Assembly: GCA_000473305.1 (NCBI GenBank)
Contig: CP006772.1
Span: 2,593,246 to 2,657,245 of the forward strand
Direction: 5' to 3'
DNA length: 64,000 bases
Source of the DNA: Bacteroidales bacterium CF
Lineage (GTDB): Bacteria > Bacteroidota > Bacteroidia > Bacteroidales > UBA932
The notes under the pieces: model-generated
Databases searched by the model: none
Told to the model about the DNA's origin: nothing
The model's input: the letters and a program-made list of their open reading frames with translations, nothing else
Position numbers and translations under genes: made by a program
In this document: in pieces, positions 53,941-63,121 of the stretch
Layout of the letters: the number at the start of each line of letters is the position of its first letter
Numbering within the stretch: position 1 is the stretch's first letter

Positions 53941-55914
53941 ATGAGACGGTTTTTTCTCTCTTTAATTGCGATTATAACTTTTAGTGCTTCCTCTGCGCAG
54001 ATAACTACCACATCATGGAGCTACGAGCAGAAAGACAACGGTGACGGCACCATCGATCTTATATTCAAAGCAGAGATAGTGTCACCGTGGTATATTTATA
54101 GCAGCGACTCTGTTCAGAAAGGGCCCCTGCCCACCACCCTTGAATTGAGAGGGATAAAAGGGTACGAAGTTGTCGGTACTCTCAGAGACGGTGGTGAGGC
54201 GGAGATAAAACACGACAAGGCTTTCAACATAGACGTAAAGGTTTTTCACAATAATGCAACCTTCATTCAGACAATAAAAAAGTTGACCGACTCTACAATT
54301 AGCGTTGAAGGAACTCTTTCTTGGCAAACCTGCAACGGAGGAGAATGCCTTATGGATGAGACAGATGTGAGGTTTGAAATCAAGGGTTTGGAGGCTACTC
54401 CATCAGCTCCTTCCGCAAATCCTTCCGCAAACAAGAGCGAAGGTCTTCTGGTGTTCTTACTTTTGGCTTTCGCCGCAGGTTTAGGTGGAGTATTTACCCC
54501 GTGTGTGTTTCCGATGATTCCCATGACAGTCGGATTCTTTATCAGCGGTTCTGACAACAGAAGGAAGGGAATTATGAAAGGTTTGGTGTTTGGTCTGTCT
54601 GTAACACTGATTTATACCCTTGCCGGGATACTGGTTGCTCTGTTTAAAAGCACTGATGCCACAGACACTCTCGGTTCACACTGGATTCCCAATGCAATCT
54701 TCGGAATTCTCTTTATTGTCTTTGCAGTATCGTTTCTGGGCGCGTTTGAGATAACACTGCCCGGCGGTCTTGCCAACAAAGCGGATTCAAAAGCAGACAA
54801 AGGTGGCCTTATAGCCTCATTCTTTGTGGCTTTTGCCATGGTAATAGTCTCTTTTTCATGCACAGGACCATTTGTGGGATCAATTCTTGCGGCAGCAGTT
54901 TCCGGAGGGGTTGCCATAAAACCTGTTCTCGGGATGCTTGTATTCGGCCTGGCGTTTTCATTACCTTTTGTGATTTTTTCTTTCTTCCCGGCTTTAATGA
55001 AGAGAATGCCGAAATCGGGCGGGTGGCTGAATATGGTAAAAGTAATATTTGCATTCATCCTGCTTGCATTCAGCATGAAATACCTCTCAGCAGTAGATGT
55101 GTGGTTCGGATGGGGTATTATCTCAAGGCCACTGGTTATAGCTGTCTGGATAGCAATCTCTGTTTGCCTTGGCCTTTATCTTCTGGGAATAATCAAAACA
55201 TCACACGACTCCCCTGTTTCAGACGTCGGAGCCGGAAGGGTTGTTTTTGCAATTGCATCTTTCTCTTTTGCAATTTTCCTTATTCCCGGCCTGTTCGGAG
55301 CTCCCCTCTCCAGCCTCTCAACCCTCCTGCCTCCGGCTTCAGAGACAACATACACTATTTTCAACAATACTTCTGCTCCCAAACCTGACCAGCCAGGCTC
55401 TTTAAAGCCCGCAAATACTCAAAGCGGTTCCTGTGCCCCCGTAAAGTATGCAGATCCCAACCATGCAGCACCATATGGCCTCAAGGCATATTATGACATT
55501 GCGCAAGCGATTGAGTGCTCAATATCCCTAAAAAAACCCGTTCTTCTTGCATTCAAATCAACCACCTGCAGCGGGTGCAAGCTTATGGAGGCGAATGTCT
55601 GGAGTGACGCCGGTGTTCAGGAGATATTAAGAAATCAAGTTGTTCTTGCAACCTTATATGTTGATGACAAAACCCTGCTCCCTGAAAGTGAGCAGATTGT
55701 ATCTACCCTTGACGGGAAGATAAAAAATACTCTGGGCAGAAAAAACAGGGACTACCAGATTTCCCGTTTCGGAGTTGCTTCACAACCCTACTATGTTTTG
55801 ATTGACCAAAATGAGGTATCTCTTGCAGAACCTGTAGGAGAGTGCTCTAAGGATGAATTTTTGAAATTCCTGAATCAGGGGATTCAAAAATTCACCTCTC
55901 AATCTGTCAGATAG
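53941..55914 (+). CDS. dsbD: Thiol:disulfide interchange protein DsbD
   Basis: A 657-residue three-part electron relay: signal peptide and periplasmic alpha domain (about 1-145; cysteines in QTCNGGECLM), an eight-span membrane domain (about 165-435) with cysteines in FTPCVFPMIPM and FSCTGPFVG, and a C-terminal thioredoxin domain with CSGC (about 545). It carries reducing power from the cytosol to the periplasm for cytochrome maturation and disulfide isomerisation. Start ATG 53941 begins with a normal signal peptide (MRRFFLSLIAII). The end overlaps the opposing nitroreductase by 8 bp. Confidence 0.94.
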   Translation: MRRFFLSLIAIITFSASSAQITTTSWSYEQKDNGDGTIDLIFKAEIVSPWYIYSSDSVQKGPLPTTLELRGIKGYEVVGTLRDGGEAEIKHDKAFNIDVKVFHNNATFIQTIKKLTDSTISVEGTLSWQTCNGGECLMDETDVRFEIKGLEATPSAPSANPSANKSEGLLVFLLLAFAAGLGGVFTPCVFPMIPMTVGFFISGSDNRRKGIMKGLVFGLSVTLIYTLAGILVALFKSTDATDTLGSHWIPNAIFGILFIVFAVSFLGAFEITLPGGLANKADSKADKGGLIASFFVAFAMVIVSFSCTGPFVGSILAAAVSGGVAIKPVLGMLVFGLAFSLPFVIFSFFPALMKRMPKSGGWLNMVKVIFAFILLAFSMKYLSAVDVWFGWGIISRPLVIAVWIAISVCLGLYLLGIIKTSHDSPVSDVGAGRVVFAIASFSFAIFLIPGLFGAPLSSLSTLLPPASETTYTIFNNTSAPKPDQPGSLKPANTQSGSCAPVKYADPNHAAPYGLKAYYDIAQAIECSISLKKPVLLAFKSTTCSGCKLMEANVWSDAGVQEILRNQVVLATLYVDDKTLLPESEQIVSTLDGKIKNTLGRKNRDYQISRFGVASQPYYVLIDQNEVSLAEPVGECSKDEFLKFLNQGIQKFTSQSVR

Positions 55915-56536
55915 TCTCGAAAAGCTCCTCCATAGGCTTTCTGACCTTTTTCAGAAACTGATTTGTGTCTTCAGGAGATCTGTAGCCTACTGCTCCTATG
56001 CAGGCAGAGGTGAGATTTCTCTCTTTAAGTCCCAGAATTTCATCAAATTTCTCCTTATCGAACCCCTCCATAGGACATATATCAATTTGCTGTTCCGAAG
56101 CGGCACAAATCAAGGCACCCAAGCCTATGTATGCCTGTTTTGCGGTCCAGTTCGATAGCTGAACCTTGGAAAGAGAAGAGATTACTCCGTTAATCATATT
56201 CTTGTAATTCTCAGTCTTCTCAACGGGGTAATTATTGGTTTCCGCTCCCAATTTCAGGAATTCATCCACTTTTTCAGTTCCGTATTCTGTATAGTTAACA
56301 AAAATAAAGAGTTGAGAAGCCTCTGTGATAGCCGGTTGCCCGTATGCCGCCTCGCTCAGTCTCTTTCTTATCTCTCCATCCTCCACAATCAACACCTTGT
56401 AAGGCTGAAGCCCATAGGATGAAGGAATATAGTTAACCGCCTGCTTGAGATACTCTATCTGATCTTTGTTTAACTTCTTTGTTACATCAAAATGCTTGGT
56501 GGCGTAACGCCACTTTAATCCATCTACAATATTCAT
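55907..56536 (-). CDS. NAD(P)H-dependent nitroreductase family oxidoreductase
   Basis: A 209-residue FMN enzyme of the NfsB/YdgI type: RYATKHFD at the N-terminus (FMN-phosphate Arg/Lys), IPSSYGLQPYKVLIV (FMN loop with Ser-Ser) and ICAASEQQIDICPMEGFDKEKFDEILGL near the C-terminus. It reduces nitroaromatics, flavins or quinones. The 3' end overlaps the dsbD 3' end, so the genes converge. Confidence 0.9.
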   Translation of the reverse strand: MNIVDGLKWRYATKHFDVTKKLNKDQIEYLKQAVNYIPSSYGLQPYKVLIVEDGEIRKRLSEAAYGQPAITEASQLFIFVNYTEYGTEKVDEFLKLGAETNNYPVEKTENYKNMINGVISSLSKVQLSNWTAKQAYIGLGALICAASEQQIDICPMEGFDKEKFDEILGLKERNLTSACIGAVGYRSPEDTNQFLKKVRKPMEELFETI

Positions 56537-56624
56537 TTGAATTATTTTTTAGTTTCAGGAAGGCACTTATATTTGGAAGGCCTTTTGAACTAAACAACAC
56601 AATTCAAGGTCGATTGTTCACTGT

Positions 56625-57116
56625 TCAACGCCACAATTGAACATCCGACTTATCGGGACAATCTTTCAGAAGCTCACAAATATTCTTACCGGAACCGGGG
56701 AAAGTATAATCAGAAGCAATATCACTCATCGGTAAAAGCACAAATTTTCTCAGATGTGCCCTCGGATGGGGGATTACCAACCTCTCCCCCTCTAAAACTA
56801 TCTCTCCGAAAAGAATAATGTCTATATCAATCTCTCTGGACTCATAACCCGTAGCTTGCGGGTCTCTTGTTCTTCCCAGGTCACTTTCAATTTCCAATAG
56901 TCTATCCAGTAAATCCAGGGGAGACAAATCTGTCTGAATAGAGACAGCCATATTTAGAAACCATGTTTTTGAGTTGAAGCCCCACGGTTCGCTCTCGTAT
57001 ATATGAGACACAACCGGAGTTTTCAAAGATATCTGGTCAATTCGGTCAAGGGCAAGGTTGAGAAAGTTCAATCTGTCACCCTTGTTGCTTCCCAATAATA
57101 GTAAAACCTCGTTCAT
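56625..57116 (-). CDS. folK: 2-amino-4-hydroxy-6-hydroxymethyldihydropteridine pyrophosphokinase
   Basis: A 163-residue HPPK: LLLGSNKGDRLNFL at the N-terminus, YESEPWGF, DLGRTRDP, REIDIDIILFGE and IPHPRAHLRKFVLLPM, the ATP- and pterin-binding blocks in order. It transfers pyrophosphate to the pterin in folate synthesis. Its start is 1 bp after the MIP18-like gene stop. Confidence 0.95.
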   Translation of the reverse strand: MNEVLLLLGSNKGDRLNFLNLALDRIDQISLKTPVVSHIYESEPWGFNSKTWFLNMAVSIQTDLSPLDLLDRLLEIESDLGRTRDPQATGYESREIDIDIILFGEIVLEGERLVIPHPRAHLRKFVLLPMSDIASDYTFPGSGKNICELLKDCPDKSDVQLWR

Positions 57117-57117
57117 T

Positions 57118-57429
57118 CTATAAAAAGCCTAGTTCAAGCAATGCCTCTTCGCTCATCCTGCTTTTGTCCCAAGGCGGATCGAATACCAGCTCAATAGCAA
57201 CATCCGAAATATTGGGAACATCAGACACAGCATCATGAACATCCTGGAGGAGTTCATCCACCATAGGACAATTAGGAGCTGTAAGGGTCATTTTTATATA
57301 TGCTTTTTTATTCTCGTCAACCTTAATTTCGTAAACAAGACCAAGGTCGTAAATATTTACAGGTATTTCGGGATCATATACCTGCTTGAGAGCAAGAACA
57401 ATATTCTTTTCTACTGTAATATCTGCCAT
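57118..57429 (-). CDS. MIP18/DUF59 family iron-sulfur assembly protein (SufT-like)
   Basis: A 103-residue protein with QVYDPEIPVNIYDLGLVYEI, TLTAPNCPMVDELLQDV and FDPPWDKSRMSEEALLELG, the DUF59/MIP18 signature including the conserved Cys. It helps load or deliver Fe-S clusters, agreeing with the next gene sufE. I start at MADITVEKN (57429); a longer form begins inside the preceding intergenic region and overlaps sufE. Confidence 0.9.
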   Translation of the reverse strand: MADITVEKNIVLALKQVYDPEIPVNIYDLGLVYEIKVDENKKAYIKMTLTAPNCPMVDELLQDVHDAVSDVPNISDVAIELVFDPPWDKSRMSEEALLELGFL

Positions 57430-57436
57430 AACTCGA

Positions 57437-57856
57437 TTATTTATTGGCTGAAAAAGCCAGTGCATAGAATTTTATCTGTTTTATCATTGATACCAGACCA
57501 TTTGACCTCGTCGGGGAGAGATTATCCTGTAACCCGATCTCTTTAATGAATCCAAGATCTGCATCAATTATCTCCTGAGGAGTTCTGCCCGAGAAGACTC
57601 TAATTAACAAAGAGATAATCCCTTTAGTTATAATAGCATCACTATCTGCCGTGAAATATATCTTACCATCTATGTAATCCGCAGCAAGCCATACCTTTGA
57701 CTGGCATCCCTTGATTAAATTAGTCTCAGATTTACTGCTCTCCTTTATTATCGGCAAAGATTTTCCCAACTCAATCAGATACTCATATTTGTCCAGCCAG
57801 TCCGTAAAAATTGAAAACTCTTCAATTATTTGATTTTCTGCCTCTTTAATTGTCAT
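57437..57856 (-). CDS. sufE: SufE family sulfur-transfer protein
   Basis: A 139-residue protein with the active Cys in LIKGCQSKVW (about residue 61), where SufE accepts persulfide sulfur from SufS. YLIELGKSLP and GRTPQEIIDADLGFIKEIGL are family blocks. It lies 12 bp after sufS and 7 bp before the MIP18-like gene. Confidence 0.93.
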   Translation of the reverse strand: MTIKEAENQIIEEFSIFTDWLDKYEYLIELGKSLPIIKESSKSETNLIKGCQSKVWLAADYIDGKIYFTADSDAIITKGIISLLIRVFSGRTPQEIIDADLGFIKEIGLQDNLSPTRSNGLVSMIKQIKFYALAFSANK

Positions 57857-57868
57857 TATATTAAATAA

Positions 57869-59098
57869 TTATGATAGCATTTTAACAACTCTTTTCAACG
57901 AAGCGATAAAGTAATCTATCTCTTCAACAGTATTATAAACCGACAACGATGCCCTAAGCATACCGGGGACCCCGAAACGAGACATCAATGGTTCGGCGCA
58001 CATCATGCCGGAACGCAGGGCGATACCCATTTTATCCATAAGCATCGCTATGTCTGTAGGGTGTACATTTCCGACATTGAATGAAAAGAGGGATATTTTT
58101 TTGTTTGAAACGCCATAAAGTTTGAGATCATTAACAGAGGCCAGCCCCTCAAGCATTCTGGCTACCAGTGTCTCCTCATGCTCCTTTATGAAGTTTTTAT
58201 CGATTTTTGATACAAATCCTATTGCTTCACCTAGTCCTGCCGCTCCGATAAAATTTGGGGTTCCGGCCTCAAATTTCAAAGGCAGGTCAGCGTATGTGGT
58301 CTTCTCAAAAGTAACTGTTCCGACCATGTCACCACCTCCCATCCATGGAACCATTTTCTGCAAAAATTCCATTTTGCCGTAAAGCACACCAATTCCTGTC
58401 GGACCGTAAAGCTTATGACCGGAAAATACATAAAACTCACAATCAAGCTTTTTTACATCTACACTTGAATGAATGATTCCTTGAGCCCCGTCAATCAGTA
58501 CAGGTACGTCAAACCGATGACAGACCTCGATTAGCTCCTCTATAGGATTTACAACCCCAAGAACATTTGAAATATGTGAAACAGAGGCAATTTTAACTTT
58601 TCCGTCTGCAAGTATAGAGTCGAGAAGTTCAATCTTCCAGCATCCGTTTTCGTCTACCGGAAGCACTCTGAGCTTTGCTCCGTGGCGTTCACAGGCCATT
58701 TGCCATGGAACAATATTGGAGTGGTGCTCTCCTTCAGTCAGAAGCACTACATCGCCTTTTTTTAGAAAAGTTTGCGAAAATGAATTAGCAACCAGATTTA
58801 TAGAAGCAGTAGTCCCTGAAGTGAAGATCACCTCCTCTCCGGAACCCGCATTGATAAAACACCTGACACTCTCTCTAGAGGCTTCATAAAGCTCTGTTGT
58901 GCGGGCACTCAACTCATGAACGGCTCTGTGAATATTACCGTTAATTCCGGAGTTCATCTTATTAATCAACTCTATGACACAATCCGGCTTCTGGGCTGTT
59001 GCCCCATTGTCAAAATAGACAAGCGGCTTACCGTTTACTCTTTGGCTAAGTGCCGGGAAATGGCTTCTTAATTCAGTAATATCTTTTATCAACTCCAT
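57869..59098 (-). CDS. sufS: Cysteine desulfurase SufS
   Basis: A 409-residue PLP enzyme of NifS group II: YFDNGATAQKP, HSNIVPWQ, VSHISNVLG, the PLP lysine in FSGHKLYGPTG (about 230) and active Cys in SGMMCAEP (about 365). It releases sulfur from cysteine for Fe-S cluster building together with SufE. The start at 59098 (MELIKD) has AAGAGAG upstream and lies downstream of the TATTTTTG box at 59114-59121; a further upstream start would lie at or before the promoter. The other suf genes are not in the window. Confidence 0.94.
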   Translation of the reverse strand: MELIKDITELRSHFPALSQRVNGKPLVYFDNGATAQKPDCVIELINKMNSGINGNIHRAVHELSARTTELYEASRESVRCFINAGSGEEVIFTSGTTASINLVANSFSQTFLKKGDVVLLTEGEHHSNIVPWQMACERHGAKLRVLPVDENGCWKIELLDSILADGKVKIASVSHISNVLGVVNPIEELIEVCHRFDVPVLIDGAQGIIHSSVDVKKLDCEFYVFSGHKLYGPTGIGVLYGKMEFLQKMVPWMGGGDMVGTVTFEKTTYADLPLKFEAGTPNFIGAAGLGEAIGFVSKIDKNFIKEHEETLVARMLEGLASVNDLKLYGVSNKKISLFSFNVGNVHPTDIAMLMDKMGIALRSGMMCAEPLMSRFGVPGMLRASLSVYNTVEEIDYFIASLKRVVKMLS

Positions 59099-59113
59099 AT
59101 CTCTCTTTTGTTG

Positions 59114-59121
59114 CAAAAATA
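59114..59121 (-). promoter_or_regulatory. Promoter (-7 box TATTTTTG) of the sufS operon
   Basis: Minus-strand TATTTTTG, exact consensus, 16 bp from the sufS start. Divergent from the ruvA promoter. Confidence 0.58.
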
Positions 59122-59155
59122 GTAAACAATGTTTCTATATCTCTTTTAAAAAACA

Positions 59156-59163
59156 TATTTTTG
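59156..59163 (+). promoter_or_regulatory. Promoter (-7 box TATTTTTG) of ruvA
   Basis: TATTTTTG, exact TAnnTTTG match, 26 bp upstream of the ruvA start. Confidence 0.55.
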
Positions 59164-59188
59164 TCATAATTGTTTATTTTAAAAGAGA

Positions 59189-59779
59189 ATGTACGACTAT
59201 ATCAAGGGCACAATTGTAGAGCTGAATCCTACTGAGACAGTTCTGGAAAACAGCAATATCGGATACCACATCCTGATATCCCTGCAGACATATTCTCATT
59301 TATCACCGGGCACAGATGCTAAATTATTCCTGTACCACCACCTCAGGGAGGATTCCGAATTACTTTACGGCTTTTCGGATAAAGAGGAGAGGCATCTTTT
59401 CACCCTGTTGATTGATGTAAATGGTGTTGGCCCAAATACGGCAAGGATGATGCTCTCTTCACTCACAACCGAAGAGCTCAGAAACGCAATAATAGGGGGT
59501 GACATAAATAGGATTAAGGGGGTGAAAGGAATCGGGCTGAAGACGGCTCAGCGGATTATCATTGATCTTAAAGACAAGATTGTCAAGGGAACTCCGGCAG
59601 GACAATCCGGGACTTTTGCTCTCAGTGCAAGCTCACAGATCAGGGAGGAGGCTTCCAGTGCGCTAATCCTGCTTGGCTTCTCAAAACCAAATGTAGAGAA
59701 GGTTATTGATTCTATTTTGAAAGAAAAACCGGACAATAAACTCGAGACTCTAATTAAAGAGGCATTAAAAAGACTCTGA
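59189..59779 (+). CDS. ruvA: Holliday junction DNA helicase subunit RuvA
   Basis: A 196-residue protein: N-terminal OB fold (MYDYIKGTIVELNPTETVLE), two helix-hairpin-helix motifs (LIDVNGVGPNTARMML and IKGVKGIGLKTAQRIIIDL), and C-terminal UBA-like domain (SSALILLGFSKPNVEKVI). It holds four-way DNA junctions for RuvB-driven branch migration. RuvB is not in the window. Confidence 0.96.
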   Translation: MYDYIKGTIVELNPTETVLENSNIGYHILISLQTYSHLSPGTDAKLFLYHHLREDSELLYGFSDKEERHLFTLLIDVNGVGPNTARMMLSSLTTEELRNAIIGGDINRIKGVKGIGLKTAQRIIIDLKDKIVKGTPAGQSGTFALSASSQIREEASSALILLGFSKPNVEKVIDSILKEKPDNKLETLIKEALKRL

Positions 59780-59793
59780 TCTGTTTTTTTTAG

Positions 59794-59801
59794 TACATTT
59801 G
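59794..59801 (+). promoter_or_regulatory. Promoter (-7 box TACATTTG) of gcvH
   Basis: TACATTTG, exact TAnnTTTG match, 30 bp upstream of the gcvH start, just after the ruvA stop. Confidence 0.55.
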
Positions 59802-59830
59802 CCAAAATATTAAAACTTTTAGACAAAATC

Positions 59831-60205
59831 ATGAATATTCCTGCAAATCTAAAGTACAGCAACGACCACGAGTGGGTTAAAGTTGAAGGCAACATTGCAA
59901 CCGTAGGTATCACCGACTTCGCTCAAGGTCAGTTGGGAGATATCGTTTTCGTAGACATCCAGACAGAGGGTGAAACCCTTGGTACAGGTGAAGTCTTCGG
60001 AGCCATAGAGGCAGTTAAGACTGTAGCAGACGCACTTATGCCAGTATCCGGCAAGATAGTGGAAGTTAATCCAAATCTCGAAAACGCACCTGAGTCTGTT
60101 AATACAGATCCTTACGGAGAGGGCTGGATGATTAAAGTTGAGTTCTCTGACCCATCAGAAATAGACGCTCTTCTTGATGCAGATGCATACAAGGCTATTT
60201 TGTAA
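59831..60205 (+). CDS. gcvH: Glycine cleavage system H protein
   Basis: A 124-residue lipoyl protein with the lipoyl-lysine in FGAIEAVKTVADA (about residue 63), NIATVGITDFAQGQLGDIVFVD and LLDADAYKAIL. It shuttles the methylamine group between the P, T and L proteins. A strong terminator follows, so it appears to be its own transcript. Confidence 0.97.
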   Translation: MNIPANLKYSNDHEWVKVEGNIATVGITDFAQGQLGDIVFVDIQTEGETLGTGEVFGAIEAVKTVADALMPVSGKIVEVNPNLENAPESVNTDPYGEGWMIKVEFSDPSEIDALLDADAYKAIL

Positions 60206-60225
60206 TCCTTTTTAAACAAGAATAC

Positions 60226-60258
60226 AAACCCGCAGTTAATTTCCCTGCGGGTTTTTTT
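60226..60258 (+). terminator. Rho-independent terminator after gcvH
   Basis: Stem AAACCCGCAG (60226-60235) with CTGCGGGTTT (60245-60254), 9-base loop, T run to 60258. Confidence 0.9.
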
Positions 60259-60304
60259 ATTATATTTACACCATTAAAATCTAAGCTTTGACACAGAAGA
60301 GATA

Positions 60305-61342
60305 ATGTTACACAGTTTTGGAAGTGATAATCATTCAGGGGCAGCTCCTGAAATTATAGAAGCAATAATAAATGCCAACAAAGATTTTTCTGAGGCATAC
60401 GGAGAGGATAAAACCACAAAACAAGCCAATATCCTGTTTAAAAAGATTTTAGGTGATAAAGCCGAATCTTTTTTTGTTTTTAATGGGACCGGTGCAAATG
60501 TTGTTGCTCTGAAGGCGCTTACAAAAACTCACAATTCTATACTTTGTCCGGAAACTGCGCATATAAATGTAGATGAGTGCGGAGCTCCCGAAAAGGCTAC
60601 CGGATGTAAACTTATTCCATTAACAGCTAAAGATGGTAAAGTAACTCCTGAAGAGGTAAAAAAAGAGTTGAAGAATTTCGGTTTTCAACACCATTCACAG
60701 GTCAAGGTACTCTCTATATCACAACCTACTGAATTAGGCACACTTTACACCCCGCAGGAGATAAAAGAACTGGCAGATCTCATGCATGAACATAACTGTT
60801 ATCTGCATATAGACGGATCAAGAATTTCAAATGCCTCTGCGGCTCTCGGTTTGCCAATAAAAAACTTCACTGCAGATGCCGGAGTCGATGCCCTATCCTT
60901 CGGCGGAACAAAAAATGGCCTTTTGATCGGAGAGGCAGTAATCTTTTTTAAGAAGGAACTTTCAGAAGATTTTTTATATATCCGAAAACAAAACACACAA
61001 CTCTTTTCAAAAAATCGTTTCATTGCAGCTCAGTTTATAGCCTATCTCAAAGATGGACTGAACATTAGGCTCGCGGCACACTCTAATACTATGGCTAAGT
61101 ACCTGGAATCAACGTTGAAAGAGATACCGGAAATAGAGATTAGCCGTCCTGTTGAGACAAATGCCGTTTTTGCAATTATCCCTCAATACTTGTGTAATGA
61201 GTTGCTTAAGAAACATCTATTTTATGTATGGGACGAAACAACAAATGAGGTCCGCTGGATGTGCTCATTCAACACAACCAGAGAGGACATTGACACCTTT
61301 GTAAATGATATTATTAGAATAGTAACTGCAAATAAAATTTAA
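60305..61342 (+). CDS. ltaE: Low-specificity L-threonine aldolase family PLP enzyme
   Basis: A 345-residue PLP enzyme: SDNHSGAAPEIIEA, FFVFNGTGANVVAL, ETAHINVDECGAPE, LHIDGSRISNASAALG (pyridine-N Asp) and the PLP lysine in DALSFGGTKNG (about residue 200). It splits threonine to glycine and acetaldehyde; related enzymes act on other beta-hydroxy amino acids. The acyl-CoA synthetase gene follows after 4 bp. Confidence 0.9.
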   Translation: MLHSFGSDNHSGAAPEIIEAIINANKDFSEAYGEDKTTKQANILFKKILGDKAESFFVFNGTGANVVALKALTKTHNSILCPETAHINVDECGAPEKATGCKLIPLTAKDGKVTPEEVKKELKNFGFQHHSQVKVLSISQPTELGTLYTPQEIKELADLMHEHNCYLHIDGSRISNASAALGLPIKNFTADAGVDALSFGGTKNGLLIGEAVIFFKKELSEDFLYIRKQNTQLFSKNRFIAAQFIAYLKDGLNIRLAAHSNTMAKYLESTLKEIPEIEISRPVETNAVFAIIPQYLCNELLKKHLFYVWDETTNEVRWMCSFNTTREDIDTFVNDIIRIVTANKI

Positions 61343-61346
61343 ACCT

Positions 61347-63116
61347 ATGAATGTCACACGCACATTTGATCTTCTGGAAAGGCTTGTTCAGCTCTATCCA
61401 AAAGATGACATCCTAAGCAGAAAACACAATGGTAAGTGGATCAAGTGCTCCTCTGCCGAGTATAAGGAAAAATCACATACTTTGGCATATGCTTTTCTTG
61501 CTATGGGATTGGAAAAATTCGACAAAGTCATCACTATTTGCAATAACAGGGAGGAGTGGAACTTTATCGATATGGGACTCTCCCTGGCTCACCTAGTTCA
61601 CGTACCTGTATACTCAACCCTGGGTTCTGAAGATTACAAGCATATTTTCAAACACAGCGATGCGAAGATAATCTTTGTCGGAGGGGAGTCAATTTACAAG
61701 AAGGTCCACCCTATTGTTTCAAAGATGGAGAACCCACCGTTGATCTTTACTATGGATGAAATTGCCGGTGTCAGAAATCTTTCTGAGCTTTTTGCTCTTG
61801 GTAAAGAGAAGAAGACTGAGTTTGCCCCTGTAATTGAAGAGAACAAGCGCACAATTGACGAGAATGATCTTGTCACAATCATCTATACTTCAGGGACTAC
61901 GGGCACTCCAAAAGGAGTAATGCTTTCACACAAAAACCTTGTTTTCATTTTTATTGGTTCAGCAGTACAGCAGATAAGAGACCATAATCATAAGATGCTT
62001 AGCTTTTTACCCCTATGTCACATATATGAAAGAAGCATGAACTACGACTATCAGTATCTTGGTATAAGTACCTATTATGCAGAGAGTCTTGCAACAATTG
62101 CCGCAGACCTTGCTGATTGCCATGCTGACGGCTTCTGTGCTGTTCCAAGAGTCCTTGAGATGATGTACAATAAATTTGAGGCTGCCGGAAAAGACCTTAA
62201 GGGGATAAAGAAGATAATTTACAGTTGGGCATTCGGTATTGCAAATAAGTATGACTATACTAAGAAGAGCGTATTATATAAGGCGATGTATGGTCTTGCA
62301 GACAAATTGGTTTACAGCAAGTGGCGTGAAAAACTGGGCGGCAAGGAGATGCTTGTCGTTTCCGGCGGTTCCGCCATTCAGGCTAAAATCGTCAGACTTT
62401 TTACTGCCGCCAAGATGTATATATTTGAGGGTTACGGGATGACCGAAACTTCTCCGATTATTGCGGTAAACAACCCTAAGGAGATGATTATCAAAATCGG
62501 CACAGTCGGCAAAGCGACCGTGGGAACTGATTTGAAGATTGCAGAAGATGGGGAGATCCTTACCCGGGGACCTCACGTTATGTTAGGATATTATAAAGAT
62601 CCTGAATATACAAAGAGCGTAATCGATGAAGAGGGATTCTTCCATACCGGAGATATCGGAACTATCGTAGACGGAATATTTTTGAAAATCACAGACAGAA
62701 AGAAAGAGATATTCAAACTCTCTGCCGGCAAATATGTTGCACCGCAGGTAATAGAGACTATGTTGAAGGAGTCCTCTTATATTGAAAACTGCATGGTTGT
62801 GGGAGAGAATCAAAAGTTTGCATCAGCATTAATTATCCCTGCATTCAGTCGTCTACACTATTGGGCTGCCAAGCATAAAATTCAATTTGAAGACAATGAT
62901 GATTTAATCAAGAATCCTGAAGTACAGAAAAAGATCAACAGTGAGATTGAATTGGTCAATCAGAAGCTTGCAGTTCATGAGCAGATTAAAAGGATTAAAC
63001 TTATTAATGACGAGTGGACACCTCTTAACGACATGTTATCTCCTACACTCAAACTGAAAAGAAATAAGATTAATACCAAATACAACTCTTTGATTAACGA
63101 AATATATAAAATCTGA
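61347..63116 (+). CDS. Long-chain acyl-CoA synthetase (AMP-dependent synthetase/ligase)
   Basis: A 589-residue adenylating enzyme of the FadD15/long-chain group: P-loop IIYTSGTTGTPKGVMLSHKN (about residue 180), FEGYGMTETSPII (about 355), the acidic FHTGDIG and the hinge/C-terminal Lys region TDRKKEIFKLSAGKYVAPQ. It activates fatty acids with ATP and CoA. Closely packed between the threonine aldolase and GNAT genes. Confidence 0.92.
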   Translation: MNVTRTFDLLERLVQLYPKDDILSRKHNGKWIKCSSAEYKEKSHTLAYAFLAMGLEKFDKVITICNNREEWNFIDMGLSLAHLVHVPVYSTLGSEDYKHIFKHSDAKIIFVGGESIYKKVHPIVSKMENPPLIFTMDEIAGVRNLSELFALGKEKKTEFAPVIEENKRTIDENDLVTIIYTSGTTGTPKGVMLSHKNLVFIFIGSAVQQIRDHNHKMLSFLPLCHIYERSMNYDYQYLGISTYYAESLATIAADLADCHADGFCAVPRVLEMMYNKFEAAGKDLKGIKKIIYSWAFGIANKYDYTKKSVLYKAMYGLADKLVYSKWREKLGGKEMLVVSGGSAIQAKIVRLFTAAKMYIFEGYGMTETSPIIAVNNPKEMIIKIGTVGKATVGTDLKIAEDGEILTRGPHVMLGYYKDPEYTKSVIDEEGFFHTGDIGTIVDGIFLKITDRKKEIFKLSAGKYVAPQVIETMLKESSYIENCMVVGENQKFASALIIPAFSRLHYWAAKHKIQFEDNDDLIKNPEVQKKINSEIELVNQKLAVHEQIKRIKLINDEWTPLNDMLSPTLKLKRNKINTKYNSLINEIYKI

Positions 63117-63121
63117 CAACA

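Noticed and set aside
54406..54430. Short repeat CCTTCCGCAAA in dsbD
   Set aside because: Two copies encode a Pro-Ser-Ala-Asn linker between the periplasmic and membrane domains; ordinary low-complexity linker.
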